Below are positions 9,996 to 18,364 of a stretch of DNA of 64,000 bases, piece by piece. The notes under the pieces are model-generated. The model was not told where the DNA came from and did no database searches. It saw only the letters and a program-made list of their open reading frames with translations. Each line of letters starts with the position of its first letter. Position 1 is the stretch's first letter. Source of the DNA: Streptococcus mitis. Lineage in GTDB: Bacteria > Bacillota > Bacilli > Lactobacillales > Streptococcaceae. Location: the NCBI RefSeq assembly GCF_002860865.1, contig NZ_PKIE01000002.1, positions 124,001 through 188,000 of the forward strand, given 5' to 3'. Position numbers and translations under genes: made by a program.

Positions 9996-10389
9996 CAGCT
10001 TTCCTTTTCAATAAGAGAGTTGTTGCTTGATTAAAACCATCACACCAGTTATACCATTTTGCTTCATACTCATCTTGAGCTAAGATATGATTTTTTAAAT
10101 CCAGAACAGAGTAAATCTTTCTTTCCTCACAAGCTTGCGCATAGAGGTGATATAGTTCATCACCACCATCTCTATCCCACTCAGCAGAAATCGTATCCCG
10201 ACCTGCCAATAAAGCCTGATAAGCCCTGTGATGCCCATCTGTAATCAACAAGCAATCTCCAAAGGCAAGAATACTGATTGGAACAACATTGATTGTTTCT
10301 GCCGACTTGTAAAGCCTCTGAATACCTTGTAACTTCTTCTCTGATAGGTAGAGTTGAGTTGGATGAAGATCTTTTATGTTGACTTTCAT
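9970..10389 (-). CDS. ParB/sulfiredoxin-fold small protein
   Basis: This 139-aa protein carries the ParB/Srx-like core: an N-terminal KVNIKDLHPTQLYLSEKKLQ strand-helix and the diagnostic DGHHRAYQALLAG motif (about 71-83). In this superfamily that motif builds a nucleotide-binding pocket. There is no helix-turn-helix DNA-binding part, so it is not a chromosome-partition ParB. A GAGGAGAA ribosome site precedes the ATG. It overlaps the downstream GNAT gene by 26 bases and follows the PAP2 gene by 27 bases. Function is unknown; the pair with GNAT may be a small modification module. Confidence 0.75.
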   Translation of the reverse strand: MKVNIKDLHPTQLYLSEKKLQGIQRLYKSAETINVVPISILAFGDCLLITDGHHRAYQALLAGRDTISAEWDRDGGDELYHLYAQACEERKIYSVLDLKNHILAQDEYEAKWYNWCDGFNQATTLLLKRKADETDFTNR

Positions 10390-10416
10390 TTCTTTCTCCT
10401 CAAGGGAATTTGATAC

Positions 10417-11067
10417 TCACTTCTGCTTGCCTTTAAATCGCCATTGGAAGCGGAGCTTATCATAAAAGGGAAACTCGATAAACAAGACTCCCAAGCCGAC
10501 ACAGAGACTGGCAAGTACATCTGATGGGTAATGAACTCCCAGATAGACCCTTGATACCAGCACACTGACTAGGTAGAGACCTAGCACAATTTGCACGATT
10601 TTTCTCCAGACTGGATTTTTAATCCGTTGACTGAGAATGACAATCAGAGAGCCGACCATCAAGGTTACAGCCAGAGAATGGCCACTTGGAAAAGAAAATC
10701 CCTTCTCCTCAACCAAGTGTAAAATAGCTGGCCGTGGGCGCTGGTAGATATTTTTAAAGGTCACGATTAAAAGACCTGCCAAAGCCAGATTTCCCAGCAT
10801 GAAGAAACTTTCTATCTTCCATCGCTTACGATAAAAGATAAAGGCTACGATGACAACCCAAGTGATAATCACCGGAATATCAATCAAGCGTGTGATGGCC
10901 CTAAAAAGAATAGTCAAATAATCTGGTAAGTCTCCTCGAACGGCAGTCTGAATCGGTTGGTCAAAACCGACCAGCGTTTCAGGGTAAAATTTGACAATAT
11001 AGCCAAGAATAACGAAAAGTAAAAGGGCAAAACTGCCCTTCATTAAAAATGTTTGTTTATCTTTCAT
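10417..11067 (-). CDS. PAP2-family membrane phosphatase
   Basis: This 216-aa membrane protein has the three phosphatase motifs: KNIYQRPRP (K-x6-RP, about 105-113), PSGHS (about 127-131) and SRVYLGVHYPSDVLAS (SR-x5-H-x3-D, about 172-187). Five or six hydrophobic helices surround them. It likely removes phosphate from a lipid pyrophosphate at the outer membrane face; undecaprenyl-pyrophosphate recycling is possible but unproven. Its start overlaps the ribU end by 11 bases, so it is expressed with ribU under the FMN riboswitch. Confidence 0.9.
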   Translation of the reverse strand: MKDKQTFLMKGSFALLLFVILGYIVKFYPETLVGFDQPIQTAVRGDLPDYLTILFRAITRLIDIPVIITWVVIVAFIFYRKRWKIESFFMLGNLALAGLLIVTFKNIYQRPRPAILHLVEEKGFSFPSGHSLAVTLMVGSLIVILSQRIKNPVWRKIVQIVLGLYLVSVLVSRVYLGVHYPSDVLASLCVGLGVLFIEFPFYDKLRFQWRFKGKQK

Positions 11068-11620
11068 AATGTTTTAAGGTTGGTTTCAAGAGAACATACA
11101 ACAACCAGAATGAAACGGAAAAGATTACACCCTCAATCAAGTTAAAAGGCAATACCATAGTCATTAGGTAGTTGGACAGTCCCAAAATTTTTCCAATATC
11201 AAAGTTAGCAAACTTAGCGTACAAAGGAACAGCGTAAACATAGTTGAGAACCAACATAGCTACGGTCAAACCAATAGTTCCAGCTAGAGAGCCTAGTAGG
11301 AAACGAAGGGTTGTCCGTTCCTTTTTCCAAATCAAAGCAAATACGATGACAAAAACTCCCAAAGCCACGATATTCATCGGCAAACCAATGTAAGTATTCA
11401 CTCCCTGACTGTTAAGAAGCAGTTTCAAGAGTGAGCGAAGCAAGAGAACTCCTAAAGCAGCAGGCAAATCCATGACCACCAAACCCACAAGGACTGGCAA
11501 GATACTAAATTCGATCTTGAGGAAGGATGCCGCTGGCAAGAGCGGAAAGTCAAAGTACATCAGCACAAATGAGATGGCTGATAGAATTGCAATGGTCGAA
11601 AGTCGACGTGTGTTTGTCAT
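11057..11620 (-). CDS. ribU: Riboflavin ECF transporter S component RibU
   Basis: This 187-aa protein with about six membrane helices is the substrate-binding subunit of a group II ECF vitamin importer, taking up riboflavin with a shared EcfA/EcfA'/EcfT energy module encoded elsewhere. The start MTNTRRLSTIAILSAISFVL at 11620 is chosen for its GGAGGAACC site. The N-terminal ALAxxxA-like region, FPLLPAASFLKIEFSILPVLV and the GLPMNIVALG loop fit RibU. Specificity is supported by the FMN riboswitch directly upstream. It is co-transcribed with the overlapping PAP2 gene. Confidence 0.93.
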   Translation of the reverse strand: MTNTRRLSTIAILSAISFVLMYFDFPLLPAASFLKIEFSILPVLVGLVVMDLPAALGVLLLRSLLKLLLNSQGVNTYIGLPMNIVALGVFVIVFALIWKKERTTLRFLLGSLAGTIGLTVAMLVLNYVYAVPLYAKFANFDIGKILGLSNYLMTMVLPFNLIEGVIFSVSFWLLYVLLKPTLKHYER

Positions 11621-11769
11621 AACAGGTTCCTCCAATTTTCTATAAAATCAGAAGAAGTTGGAAAGGATTCCTCTATCTATTCTCACTTTTTATATCCCAA
11701 AAGTTCCCTCTAACTCCGTTGAGCAAGCGGTTACAGTTTGGCTATAAATCTATCAGAACAGACAAAGCT

Positions 11770-11990
11770 ATTCTTTCGTCTTCTCCCATCCAGACTATAC
11801 TGTCGGTTGTGGAATCTCACCACATCAGCTTGCGCTCGCGGACTTATTTGGCTAAGATATTTTAGATTTATCTAGGCGTCGCAGTCGAAGATAATACTTA
11901 AAGTATATCGAGACAAGACAACGACGAGAAAGCTAAAATAGCTAGTCAAATTTACCGCCGGTCGGGAATCACACCCTGCCCTGAAGACTC
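11770..11990 (-). promoter_or_regulatory. FMN riboswitch (RFN element) of ribU
   Basis: Minus strand from 11990: TCTTCAGGGCAGGGTG then ATTCCCGACCGGCGGT, later CCGCGAGCGC, GTGGTGAGATTCC, CCGACAGT and finally AGTCTGGATGGGAGAAGA ending near 11772. These are all conserved blocks of the FMN aptamer. The arm between GGCGGT and CCGCGAGC is long, about 120 bases, with its own palindromic core. FMN binding would lower ribU expression. Confidence 0.95.
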
Positions 11991-12045
11991 TTTTATCATA
12001 ACAAAAAACGCTTGCAAGCGCAAGCATTTTGTTCATTTTCATTTT

Positions 12046-12549
12046 TTATTTCAATTTATCCACTTCATAGGTATGAACAAGCTCAAGACCTGCAAAGTTC
12101 TGCTGTCGAAGGGCTTCGTAGACAATCATACAGACGGTATTAGAGACATTGAGACTGCGGACGTGTTCATCATTCATAGGAATACGGAGAGCCTTCTCAG
12201 GATGTTCGCGCATAAAGTCCTCAGGTAAACCCTTGTCTTCACGTCCAAAAAGAAAATAATGGTCTTCGTTAGTCGATAAATCCACCTCAGAATAGACTTT
12301 CTCAGCGAATTTCGAAATCAGATAGAGTTTGCCCTTCATCTGAGACATGAAATCCTCCAAACTCTCGTAAAAATAAATCTCTAGTTTATCCCAATAATCC
12401 AATCCAGCTCGCTTCATCTTGCGGTCGTCAATAGGAAAGCCCATTGGCTTGATGATGTGGAGGGGAGAATTAGTCGCAGCGCAAGTACGCGCAATATTGC
12501 CTGTATTTTGTGGAATTTGTGGTTCAAATAATACAATGTGATTTGTCAT
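12046..12549 (-). CDS. trmL: tRNA (cytidine/uridine 34-2'-O)-methyltransferase, SpoU/TrmL type
   Basis: This 167-aa protein is a minimal SPOUT methyltransferase that uses SAM to methylate the wobble ribose of certain Leu tRNAs. Key parts are [20 protein letters not shown] (motif 1), [10 protein letters not shown] (motif 2, about 110-119) and [28 protein letters not shown] (motif 3, knot and SAM site). The start at 12549 was chosen over 12588 because AAAGGAAG precedes it and the longer form would read through the leader terminator. It stands alone behind a strong promoter and a structured leader. Confidence 0.95.
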   Translation of the reverse strand: MTNHIVLFEPQIPQNTGNIARTCAATNSPLHIIKPMGFPIDDRKMKRAGLDYWDKLEIYFYESLEDFMSQMKGKLYLISKFAEKVYSEVDLSTNEDHYFLFGREDKGLPEDFMREHPEKALRIPMNDEHVRSLNVSNTVCMIVYEALRQQNFAGLELVHTYEVDKLK

Positions 12550-12674
12550 GACTTGCTTCCTTTCACCATTGCAAAAAAATAGCCACACTGCCCGGAGTCA
12601 AGCTCAGCAAACAGCGTGGTTAAGGCATCGTTAACTTACCTCACAACAGGTTTGAAGTAAATCAGCGAAACTAC
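12550..12674 (-). ncRNA. Structured trmL leader with terminator; candidate 23S-methyl-type RNA motif
   Basis: The transcript from the promoter at 12681-12708 has a leader of about 125 bases. It contains a first hairpin candidate (GGTAAG pairing with CTTAACC, near 12620-12640). A second strong hairpin (CCACGCTG/CAGTGTGG, 12583-12620) is followed by TATTTTTTT (12572-12580), all before the trmL ATG. A terminator ahead of the start implies attenuation. The class I recall for Lactobacillales methylase leaders is the 23S-methyl RNA motif; assignment to it is from memory and unverified. Confidence 0.55.
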
Positions 12675-12680
12675 TTTCTT

Positions 12681-12708
12681 AGTATAACACTTTCAGAATC
12701 ATTGTCAA
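12681..12708 (-). promoter_or_regulatory. Strong sigma-A promoter of trmL leader
   Basis: Minus strand -35 TTGACA (12703-12708), 16-base spacer and -10 TATACT (12681-12686). Confidence 0.8.
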
Positions 12709-12741
12709 TAGAAACGACTTGACTTTTTCAATTTTTTCAAG

Positions 12742-13572
12742 CTATTTCCAAGGGTTGTAAAATCGTCCCTGATTCTGCAAGATAAGTAGTAAACTAGCTA
12801 CTAAAAACAAGGCTGCCAAGAGCAAGGTAAGATAGTCTCCTTTTTTCAAGGCCTGATAACTATACCAAGTGCGTTTTTTCTCTTTCCCAAAGCGTCGAAG
12901 CTCCATGGCGGTCGCGATGGTATCAATCCGTTCTAACGAGCTAAAAATCAAGGGAGTGATAATGCGCAGATTGCCTTTGATTCGTTGCATAAGAGAAGCT
13001 TTCTTGGATAATTCCATCCCACGCGCTTCCTGAGACATCTTGATAGTAAAGAATTCTTCCTGCAAATCTGGAATATAGCGCAAGGTTAGACTGACAGAAT
13101 AGGCAATCTTATAGGACACACCAATTTGATTTAAACTGGAAGCAAACTGACTAGGGTGGGTTGTCATCAAAAAGATAATAGCTAGAGGAATGGTGCAAAG
13201 GTACTTAATAGCCAGATTTAGCAGATAAAAAAGCTCTTGACTAGTCAGAGTGTAGTCACCGATTCCCTGCCAAATCACACTTCTCTCTCCGTAAAGTCCA
13301 ACCCCATACTCGGGAGAAAAGAGATAGACCATCAAAACGTTTAAAATGGCAAATACCGTCGCAAAAACGGCCACAAAGGAAACATCTTTAAAACGAATTT
13401 CTGACAAATAGAGAAGAAAGACCGAAAAAATAGCAATCAGAACAAGCAATCTGGTATCATAGCTAATCATGGCCGCCAATGACACGAGAATGAAAAAGAG
13501 GAGTTTCCCAGCTCCTGACAAGCGATGAATCACAGTATCTCTATGCTGGTAACCGATTAATTTAGCTTGCAT
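12742..13572 (-). CDS. ECF transporter T component (EcfT-like)
   Basis: This 276-aa membrane protein is the scaffold subunit coupling the ATPases to the S component. It has five or so membrane helices and the cytoplasmic coupling helices. The coupling helices carry the characteristic short motifs ARGME (about 183-187) and AMELRRFG (about 223-230). It overlaps the 3' end of the ATPase gene by 16 bases, so the two are coupled. It is the last gene of the cassette; only a weak stem follows before the trmL promoter. Confidence 0.9.
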   Translation of the reverse strand: MQAKLIGYQHRDTVIHRLSGAGKLLFFILVSLAAMISYDTRLLVLIAIFSVFLLYLSEIRFKDVSFVAVFATVFAILNVLMVYLFSPEYGVGLYGERSVIWQGIGDYTLTSQELFYLLNLAIKYLCTIPLAIIFLMTTHPSQFASSLNQIGVSYKIAYSVSLTLRYIPDLQEEFFTIKMSQEARGMELSKKASLMQRIKGNLRIITPLIFSSLERIDTIATAMELRRFGKEKKRTWYSYQALKKGDYLTLLLAALFLVASLLLILQNQGRFYNPWK

Positions 13573-15239
13573 CCTTCTCTCCTTTCTTTGTAAAATGCCG
13601 TTAAAGCAAGTGGATCCACGTCGAGTTTCTTGGCCAAGTTAAAGATTGAAGTTTCTTTTAGGTTGGCTTTTACTAACAACTCAGGATTACTCAAAAGACT
13701 AGCTGGATCAGTATCGGCAATCAATTCCCCATCCACCATGACAAGAGCTCGGTCTGAATAATCCAGCATCAATTGCATATCATGCGTAATCATGACAATG
13801 GTATGACCTTTTTGATGCAACTCTTCGAGAAATTCCATAATCTCAGTATAATTCTTCTGGTCTTGACCTGCTGTCGGTTCATCTAAGAGGATAATTTCAG
13901 CCCCTAAGACCAAAATCGATGCAATAGTGACACGTTTTTTCTGTCCAAATGACAGGGCAGAAATGGGCCAATTACGGAATTCATAGAGACCACAGATTTT
14001 CAAAGTTTCATAGACTCTTGTTTTAATTTCCTGCTCGTCCACACCTCGCAAACGTAGTCCCAGAGCCACCTCATCAAAAATCATATTGGTTGAAATCATT
14101 TGATTAGGATTTTGTAGCACATAGCCTACTCGTTCCGCCCGCTCTGCAACAGAATCTCCTTTTATATCCTGTCCTTCCCAAAGATAGCGACCTTCCGTCT
14201 GGATAAAGCTACTTAAGGCCTTGGCTAGAGTTGACTTCCCTGCTCCATTTTTTCCGACAATGGCAATTTTTTCACCCTTTTTAATATCTAAATGTAGGGA
14301 TTTTAAAATCAGTCTATCATCATAAGAAAAGGACACGTCCTCTAATTTAAAGAGTGACTGCAATTCTACGGTTTCTTTTACCAATTCAGTCTGCAACTGA
14401 ACCTGGCCTTTTGAGATAGACAAGTTGTCCAAATTTGCTAACTGTTCTTCCTTGTCTAAATCCACACCTAATTGACGGAGAGTGGTTAGATAAAGGGGTT
14501 CCCGAATTCCATTTTGTGTCAATAAATCAGTCGCCAGTAGTTGGTCAGGGATACCATTAAAGAGAATACGACCATCATTGATCAAGACAATACGATCGAC
14601 AGGGCGATGCAGAACATCCTCCAAACGGTGCTCGATAATAAGAGTCGTCGTTCCTTCTTCCTTATGAATCTGGTCAATCAATTCGATAATGTCCTGACCT
14701 GACTTGGGATCCAGATTGGCGAGTGGCTCATCAAACAAGAGAATCGGACTCTCATCAATCAAGACACCAGCCAGACTGACCCGCTGCTTTTGTCCACCAG
14801 ACAAATCATGGGGACGCTGAGACAGTAAAGAAAGAAGGTCCAGCTTTTCAGCCCATTTATGAACACGGCTTTTCATCTCTTCTAGACTTGTTACATCATT
14901 TTCTAGAGCAAAAGCCAAGTCCTCTGCCACGGACAAGCCGATAAACTGCCCATCAGTATCCTGCAAAACTGTACTGACCAGATGAGATTTATCGTAGATG
15001 CTCATATCAAAGGCTGCTTGCCCCTTGATCAAAAATTCTCCAGACATCTGACCCTTGTAAATATTGGGAATAATCCCATTCAAACATTGACCCAAGGTAG
15101 ACTTACCTGACCCAGATGGCCCAACAATTAAGACTTTCTCTCCCTTATAAATAGTCAAATCCACCCCTTGCAAGGTCGGTTCTTGTTGTGTTTCATACCG
15201 GAAAGAGAAATCCTTCCACTCAATTATAGCTTCTTTCAT
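13557..15239 (-). CDS. ECF transporter double ATPase (fused EcfA/EcfA')
   Basis: This 560-aa protein contains two ABC ATPase domains in one chain. Domain 1 has Walker [10 protein letters not shown] (about 40-48), signature LSGGQKQR and Walker [14 protein letters not shown] linker of about 60 residues (DUF3744-like) follows. Domain 2 has Walker [10 protein letters not shown] (about 328-336), the variant signature LSFGQKKR and Walker [13 protein letters not shown]. It powers import through the T and S subunits next to it. The gene has its own space from the S component, with a terminator between, so its level may be set separately. Confidence 0.92.
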   Translation of the reverse strand: MKEAIIEWKDFSFRYETQQEPTLQGVDLTIYKGEKVLIVGPSGSGKSTLGQCLNGIIPNIYKGQMSGEFLIKGQAAFDMSIYDKSHLVSTVLQDTDGQFIGLSVAEDLAFALENDVTSLEEMKSRVHKWAEKLDLLSLLSQRPHDLSGGQKQRVSLAGVLIDESPILLFDEPLANLDPKSGQDIIELIDQIHKEEGTTTLIIEHRLEDVLHRPVDRIVLINDGRILFNGIPDQLLATDLLTQNGIREPLYLTTLRQLGVDLDKEEQLANLDNLSISKGQVQLQTELVKETVELQSLFKLEDVSFSYDDRLILKSLHLDIKKGEKIAIVGKNGAGKSTLAKALSSFIQTEGRYLWEGQDIKGDSVAERAERVGYVLQNPNQMISTNMIFDEVALGLRLRGVDEQEIKTRVYETLKICGLYEFRNWPISALSFGQKKRVTIASILVLGAEIILLDEPTAGQDQKNYTEIMEFLEELHQKGHTIVMITHDMQLMLDYSDRALVMVDGELIADTDPASLLSNPELLVKANLKETSIFNLAKKLDVDPLALTAFYKERREGCKLN

Positions 15240-15373
15240 CTTACTCTCTTCATTCGCTTCTTAGACTTCTATTTTATCATAAATCTACCCCTTCTTGCAG
15301 TCTCTTCTCTTAAAATCTTAGCGCCCAAAAGATTCCTATCCTAGCTTACTTGCCTAACTAATATATAAACATC

Positions 15374-15395
15374 GAAAAAGACTGGTTGCCCAGCC
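15374..15395 (-). terminator. Intercistronic terminator between S component and ATPase genes
   Basis: Minus strand GGCTGG-GCAA-CCAGTC followed by TTTTTC, about 13 bases after the S-component stop. It would reduce read-through into the ATPase and T genes. Confidence 0.7.
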
Positions 15396-15407
15396 TTCCC
15401 CATCATT

Positions 15408-15956
15408 TTAGTCCTTTTTCAAACTTCCTGCACGAGTTTGAGTTCCTGCATAGGCAAGCAAGAGAAGAGTTCCTGCAATAGCTACAGATACACCATTAGC
15501 AATTCCCGCAACAATTCCTTGGGCAAATACTTTTTCTGCAGCTTCTTGATAAATCACAACATCTCCAAGTGGTGCCAAGACACCCCAAACAAGGGCATTT
15601 GCAAGTAGTTGAATGAGGTTAAAAATAAGAATATCTTTCCAGTCAAAGACACCATTGATCACGCGAACGTACTTTCTAAATAGCCCCACAGCTAGACCAA
15701 AGAGCCCACTAGCGATAATCCAAGTCCACCACAGACCGTAACCAGCAAGAGAGTCCTTGATTGCATGACCAATCACCCCGACAAGCAAACCGATAATCGG
15801 TCCAAAAATGATAGAAAGTAGCGCTTGTACCGCATACTGAAGTTGAATGCTTGTATTTGGAACAGGGGTCGGAATATTGATCATCCCGATGACGACAAAG
15901 AGGGCAGCGCCAATTCCGACAGCAACAACTTGTTTAATTGTAAATTTGATTTCCAT
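15408..15956 (-). CDS. ECF transporter S component, UPF0397 family
   Basis: This 182-aa protein has five or six membrane helices and begins [20 protein letters not shown], the alanine/glycine helix that contacts Ecf[21 protein letters not shown] and the terminal [17 protein letters not shown] are further helices. The family is annotated in public genomes as UPF0397 or ECF substrate-binding protein; the ligand is not established. It follows the SAM hydrolase-family gene by 18 bases and precedes the matching ATPase and T subunits, so this is a dedicated (group I-like) cassette rather than a shared-module S subunit. Confidence 0.88.
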   Translation of the reverse strand: MEIKFTIKQVVAVGIGAALFVVIGMINIPTPVPNTSIQLQYAVQALLSIIFGPIIGLLVGVIGHAIKDSLAGYGLWWTWIIASGLFGLAVGLFRKYVRVINGVFDWKDILIFNLIQLLANALVWGVLAPLGDVVIYQEAAEKVFAQGIVAGIANGVSVAIAGTLLLLAYAGTQTRAGSLKKD

Positions 15957-15974
15957 ACTATTTATTCTCCTATT

Positions 15975-16823
15975 TTATCCTTCTATTTTCTTTATTTCAA
16001 TGGTCCAAGATGAACCGACACCTACATTATAAGCCTTGGCAAAGGAACCTTGGTTGATAGCCAGACCTAAACGATAGAGAGAGTTGATGTAAAGGATGGG
16101 TTGCCCAATTCTCACATCTGCAAATGATTTGCCATAGACAACCTGATTTTGATAGACCAGCATATCTGCATGATAGATAGTCACTTCAAAACGATCACCA
16201 AATTCTGGTCCCAGCTTGTAAAATTCTTCTCGCGTGATAGAGGTCCAAAGCGAACCAAAACGCACATCCAGAATATCAATAGCTCCCTTCACCAGATGAT
16301 CTTCTATGATGGTCTCTACGACTGGAAGTTCCACAATCTGATCCACACTGAGCTCTGGTCCCACTTCCTCAAAAGTAATGTGACCGCTGGCTAGTTTAGC
16401 ACCAGTATAAGCATAAACATCACGACCGTGGAAGGTATAAGAATGCTCTGTGTTTTGACGCCTATTAGCTACCTCAGAAATCTCACGAATAGCTACAATG
16501 CCAACGTGTTTCTTGATAAAAGAAAGCGTCCCATTGTCTGGCGTGACAATGTATTGATTTTTTGCAGTCTTGGCAACCACACTCTTACGTTTCGAGCCGA
16601 CACCTGGATCGACCACCGATACAAATGTCGTTCCCTCAGGCCAGTAATCCACCGTCTGAAAGAGACGGTAACTCCCCTCAAAAATATTATAAGGCGTGAT
16701 ATCGTGCGTCAAATGATGAATTTTTAAGGTTGGAGACTCTTCTAAAGCCACTCCAATCATAGCCGATACCGCACCATCAACCAGACCAAAGTCTGATTGT
16801 AATACCAGTAAATTATTATTCAT
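15975..16823 (-). CDS. SAM hydrolase / SAM hydroxide adenosyltransferase family protein (DUF62)
   Basis: This 282-aa protein belongs to the family related to fluorinase and chlorinase. Members that use water cleave S-adenosylmethionine to adenosine and methionine. The N-terminal LQSDFGLVDGAVSAMIG carries the conserved Asp, VSVVDPGVGSKRKSVV is the family's signature loop, and TPDNGTLSFI and YTFHGRDVYAYTGAKLA complete the core. The ATG at 16823 has an AGGAGATAAA site; an upstream in-frame start at 16850 lacks one. It heads the operon with the ECF cassette, which suggests a role in salvage or supply of the imported compound (inference). Confidence 0.9.
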   Translation of the reverse strand: MNNNLLVLQSDFGLVDGAVSAMIGVALEESPTLKIHHLTHDITPYNIFEGSYRLFQTVDYWPEGTTFVSVVDPGVGSKRKSVVAKTAKNQYIVTPDNGTLSFIKKHVGIVAIREISEVANRRQNTEHSYTFHGRDVYAYTGAKLASGHITFEEVGPELSVDQIVELPVVETIIEDHLVKGAIDILDVRFGSLWTSITREEFYKLGPEFGDRFEVTIYHADMLVYQNQVVYGKSFADVRIGQPILYINSLYRLGLAINQGSFAKAYNVGVGSSWTIEIKKIEG

Positions 16824-16845
16824 TTTATCTCCTTGTATATCCTTT

Positions 16846-16851
16846 ATCATA
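16846..16851 (-). promoter_or_regulatory. Extended -10 of the SAM hydrolase-ECF operon
   Basis: Minus strand TGGTATGAT, an extended -10 with no clear -35, about 23 bases before the ATG at 16823. Confidence 0.45.
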
Positions 16852-16965
16852 CCATATTTCAGAGAAAGGTGCTAATAGCTATTTCAATTGATTAGGGTAT
16901 AGTTTTACCTTATAGCAAATTTCCTGCTAAAAACTCTGGTGATTAGCTAGTAGGTGCATTTTTTC

Positions 16966-16993
16966 TTGAAAAAAGGTATGATAGTTACATAAT
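16966..16993 (+). promoter_or_regulatory. Possible trkA promoter
   Basis: -35 TTGAAA (16966-16971), 16-base spacer and -10 CATAAT (16988-16993), 18 bases before the trkA ATG. Confidence 0.4.
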
Positions 16994-17011
16994 GAAGAAG
17001 TAGGTTTTATT

Positions 17012-18361
17012 ATGAAAATTATCCTTGTCGGAGGGGGAAAAGTTGGTTTTGCCCTCTGTCGCTCCTTGGTTGCAGAAAAGCATGATGTTTTACTGATTGA
17101 ACAAAACGAAGCTGTCCTCAATCATATTGTCAATCGCTTTGATATCATGGGTATCCTTGGTAACGGGGCCGATTTTACCATCCTTGAGCAAGCCAGTGTC
17201 CAGGATTGTGATATCTTTATCGCCCTGACTGAATACGATGAAGTGAACATGATTGCAGCCGTTCTAGCAAAAAAAATGGGAGCTAAAGAGACCATCGTTC
17301 GGGTGCGGAACCCTGAATATTCTAACTCTTATTTCAAGGAAAAGAATATCCTCGGTTTTTCTCTTATCGTTAATCCTGAGCTCCTGGCTGCCCGTGCTAT
17401 TGCCAATATCATTGACTTCCCCAACGCCCTGTCTGTCGAACGCTTTGCTGGTGGACGGGTCAGCTTGATGGAATTCACTGTTAAATCCTCCAGTGGTCTT
17501 TGCCAAATGCCCATTTCTGATTTTCGGAAAAAATTCGGCAATGTCATTGTCTGTGCGATAGAGAGGGATCATCAAATTATCATTCCAAGTGGCGACATGA
17601 CTGTACAGGATAAAGATAGAATCTTTGTCACTGGTAACCGTGTTGACATGATGCTCTTCCATAATTATTTCAAGTCTCGTGCCGTGAAAAGTCTTCTTAT
17701 TGTTGGAGCTGGTAGAATTGCCTATTATCTACTAGGTATCCTCCAAGACAGTCGTATCGATACCAAGGTTATTGAAATCAATCCTGAAATCGCCAGCTTC
17801 TTTAGCGAGAAATTCCCAAATCTCTATATCGTTCAAGGAGATGGTACCGCAAAAGATATCCTGCTGGAAGAAAGTGCTCAAAACTATGATGCCGTTGCGA
17901 CTCTAACAGGAGTCGATGAGGAAAATCTGATTACCTCTATGTTCCTTGACAGGGTAGGTGTACAAAAAAATATCACCAAGGTCAATCGTACCAGTCTCCT
18001 CGAGATTATCAATGCGCCTGATTTTTCAAGTATCATCACACCTAAAAGCATCGCTGTAGATACAATCATGCACTTTATTCGTGGTCGGGTTAATGCCCAG
18101 TATTCAGACCTTCAAGCCATGCACCATCTAGCCAATGGCCAAATCGAAACCCTGCAATTCCATATCAAGGAAGCTAATAAGATGACTGCCAAACCTCTTT
18201 CTCAACTCAAACTGAAAAAAGGGGTTCTTATTGCGGCCATCATTCGAAAGGGCAAGACTATTTTCCCAACTGGAGAGGATATGTTGGAAGTTGGAGACAA
18301 GCTCCTAGTAACAACTTTGTTGCCAAACATCACCAAGATTTATGACTTGATCGCGAGGTAA
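17012..18361 (+). CDS. trkA: Trk potassium uptake regulatory NAD-binding subunit TrkA
   Basis: This 449-aa cytosolic protein has a duplicated regulator-of-K-conductance layout. Rossmann nucleotide-binding domains start at MKIILVGGGKVGFALC (GGGKVG, about 6-12) and at SLLIVGAGRIAYYL (about 226-239). Each is followed by an RCK_C ligand domain. It gates the TrkH channel encoded three bases downstream, and the two form a tight operon. Pneumococcal relatives of the second Trk system bind c-di-AMP in the RCK_C domain; whether this copy does cannot be told from sequence. Confidence 0.93.
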   Translation: MKIILVGGGKVGFALCRSLVAEKHDVLLIEQNEAVLNHIVNRFDIMGILGNGADFTILEQASVQDCDIFIALTEYDEVNMIAAVLAKKMGAKETIVRVRNPEYSNSYFKEKNILGFSLIVNPELLAARAIANIIDFPNALSVERFAGGRVSLMEFTVKSSSGLCQMPISDFRKKFGNVIVCAIERDHQIIIPSGDMTVQDKDRIFVTGNRVDMMLFHNYFKSRAVKSLLIVGAGRIAYYLLGILQDSRIDTKVIEINPEIASFFSEKFPNLYIVQGDGTAKDILLEESAQNYDAVATLTGVDEENLITSMFLDRVGVQKNITKVNRTSLLEIINAPDFSSIITPKSIAVDTIMHFIRGRVNAQYSDLQAMHHLANGQIETLQFHIKEANKMTAKPLSQLKLKKGVLIAAIIRKGKTIFPTGEDMLEVGDKLLVTTLLPNITKIYDLIAR

Positions 18362-18364
18362 GAG

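Noticed and set aside
12550..12588. Longer trmL start at 12588
   Set aside because: It overlaps the terminator hairpin and T-run; the ATG at 12549 has a good site and normal length.
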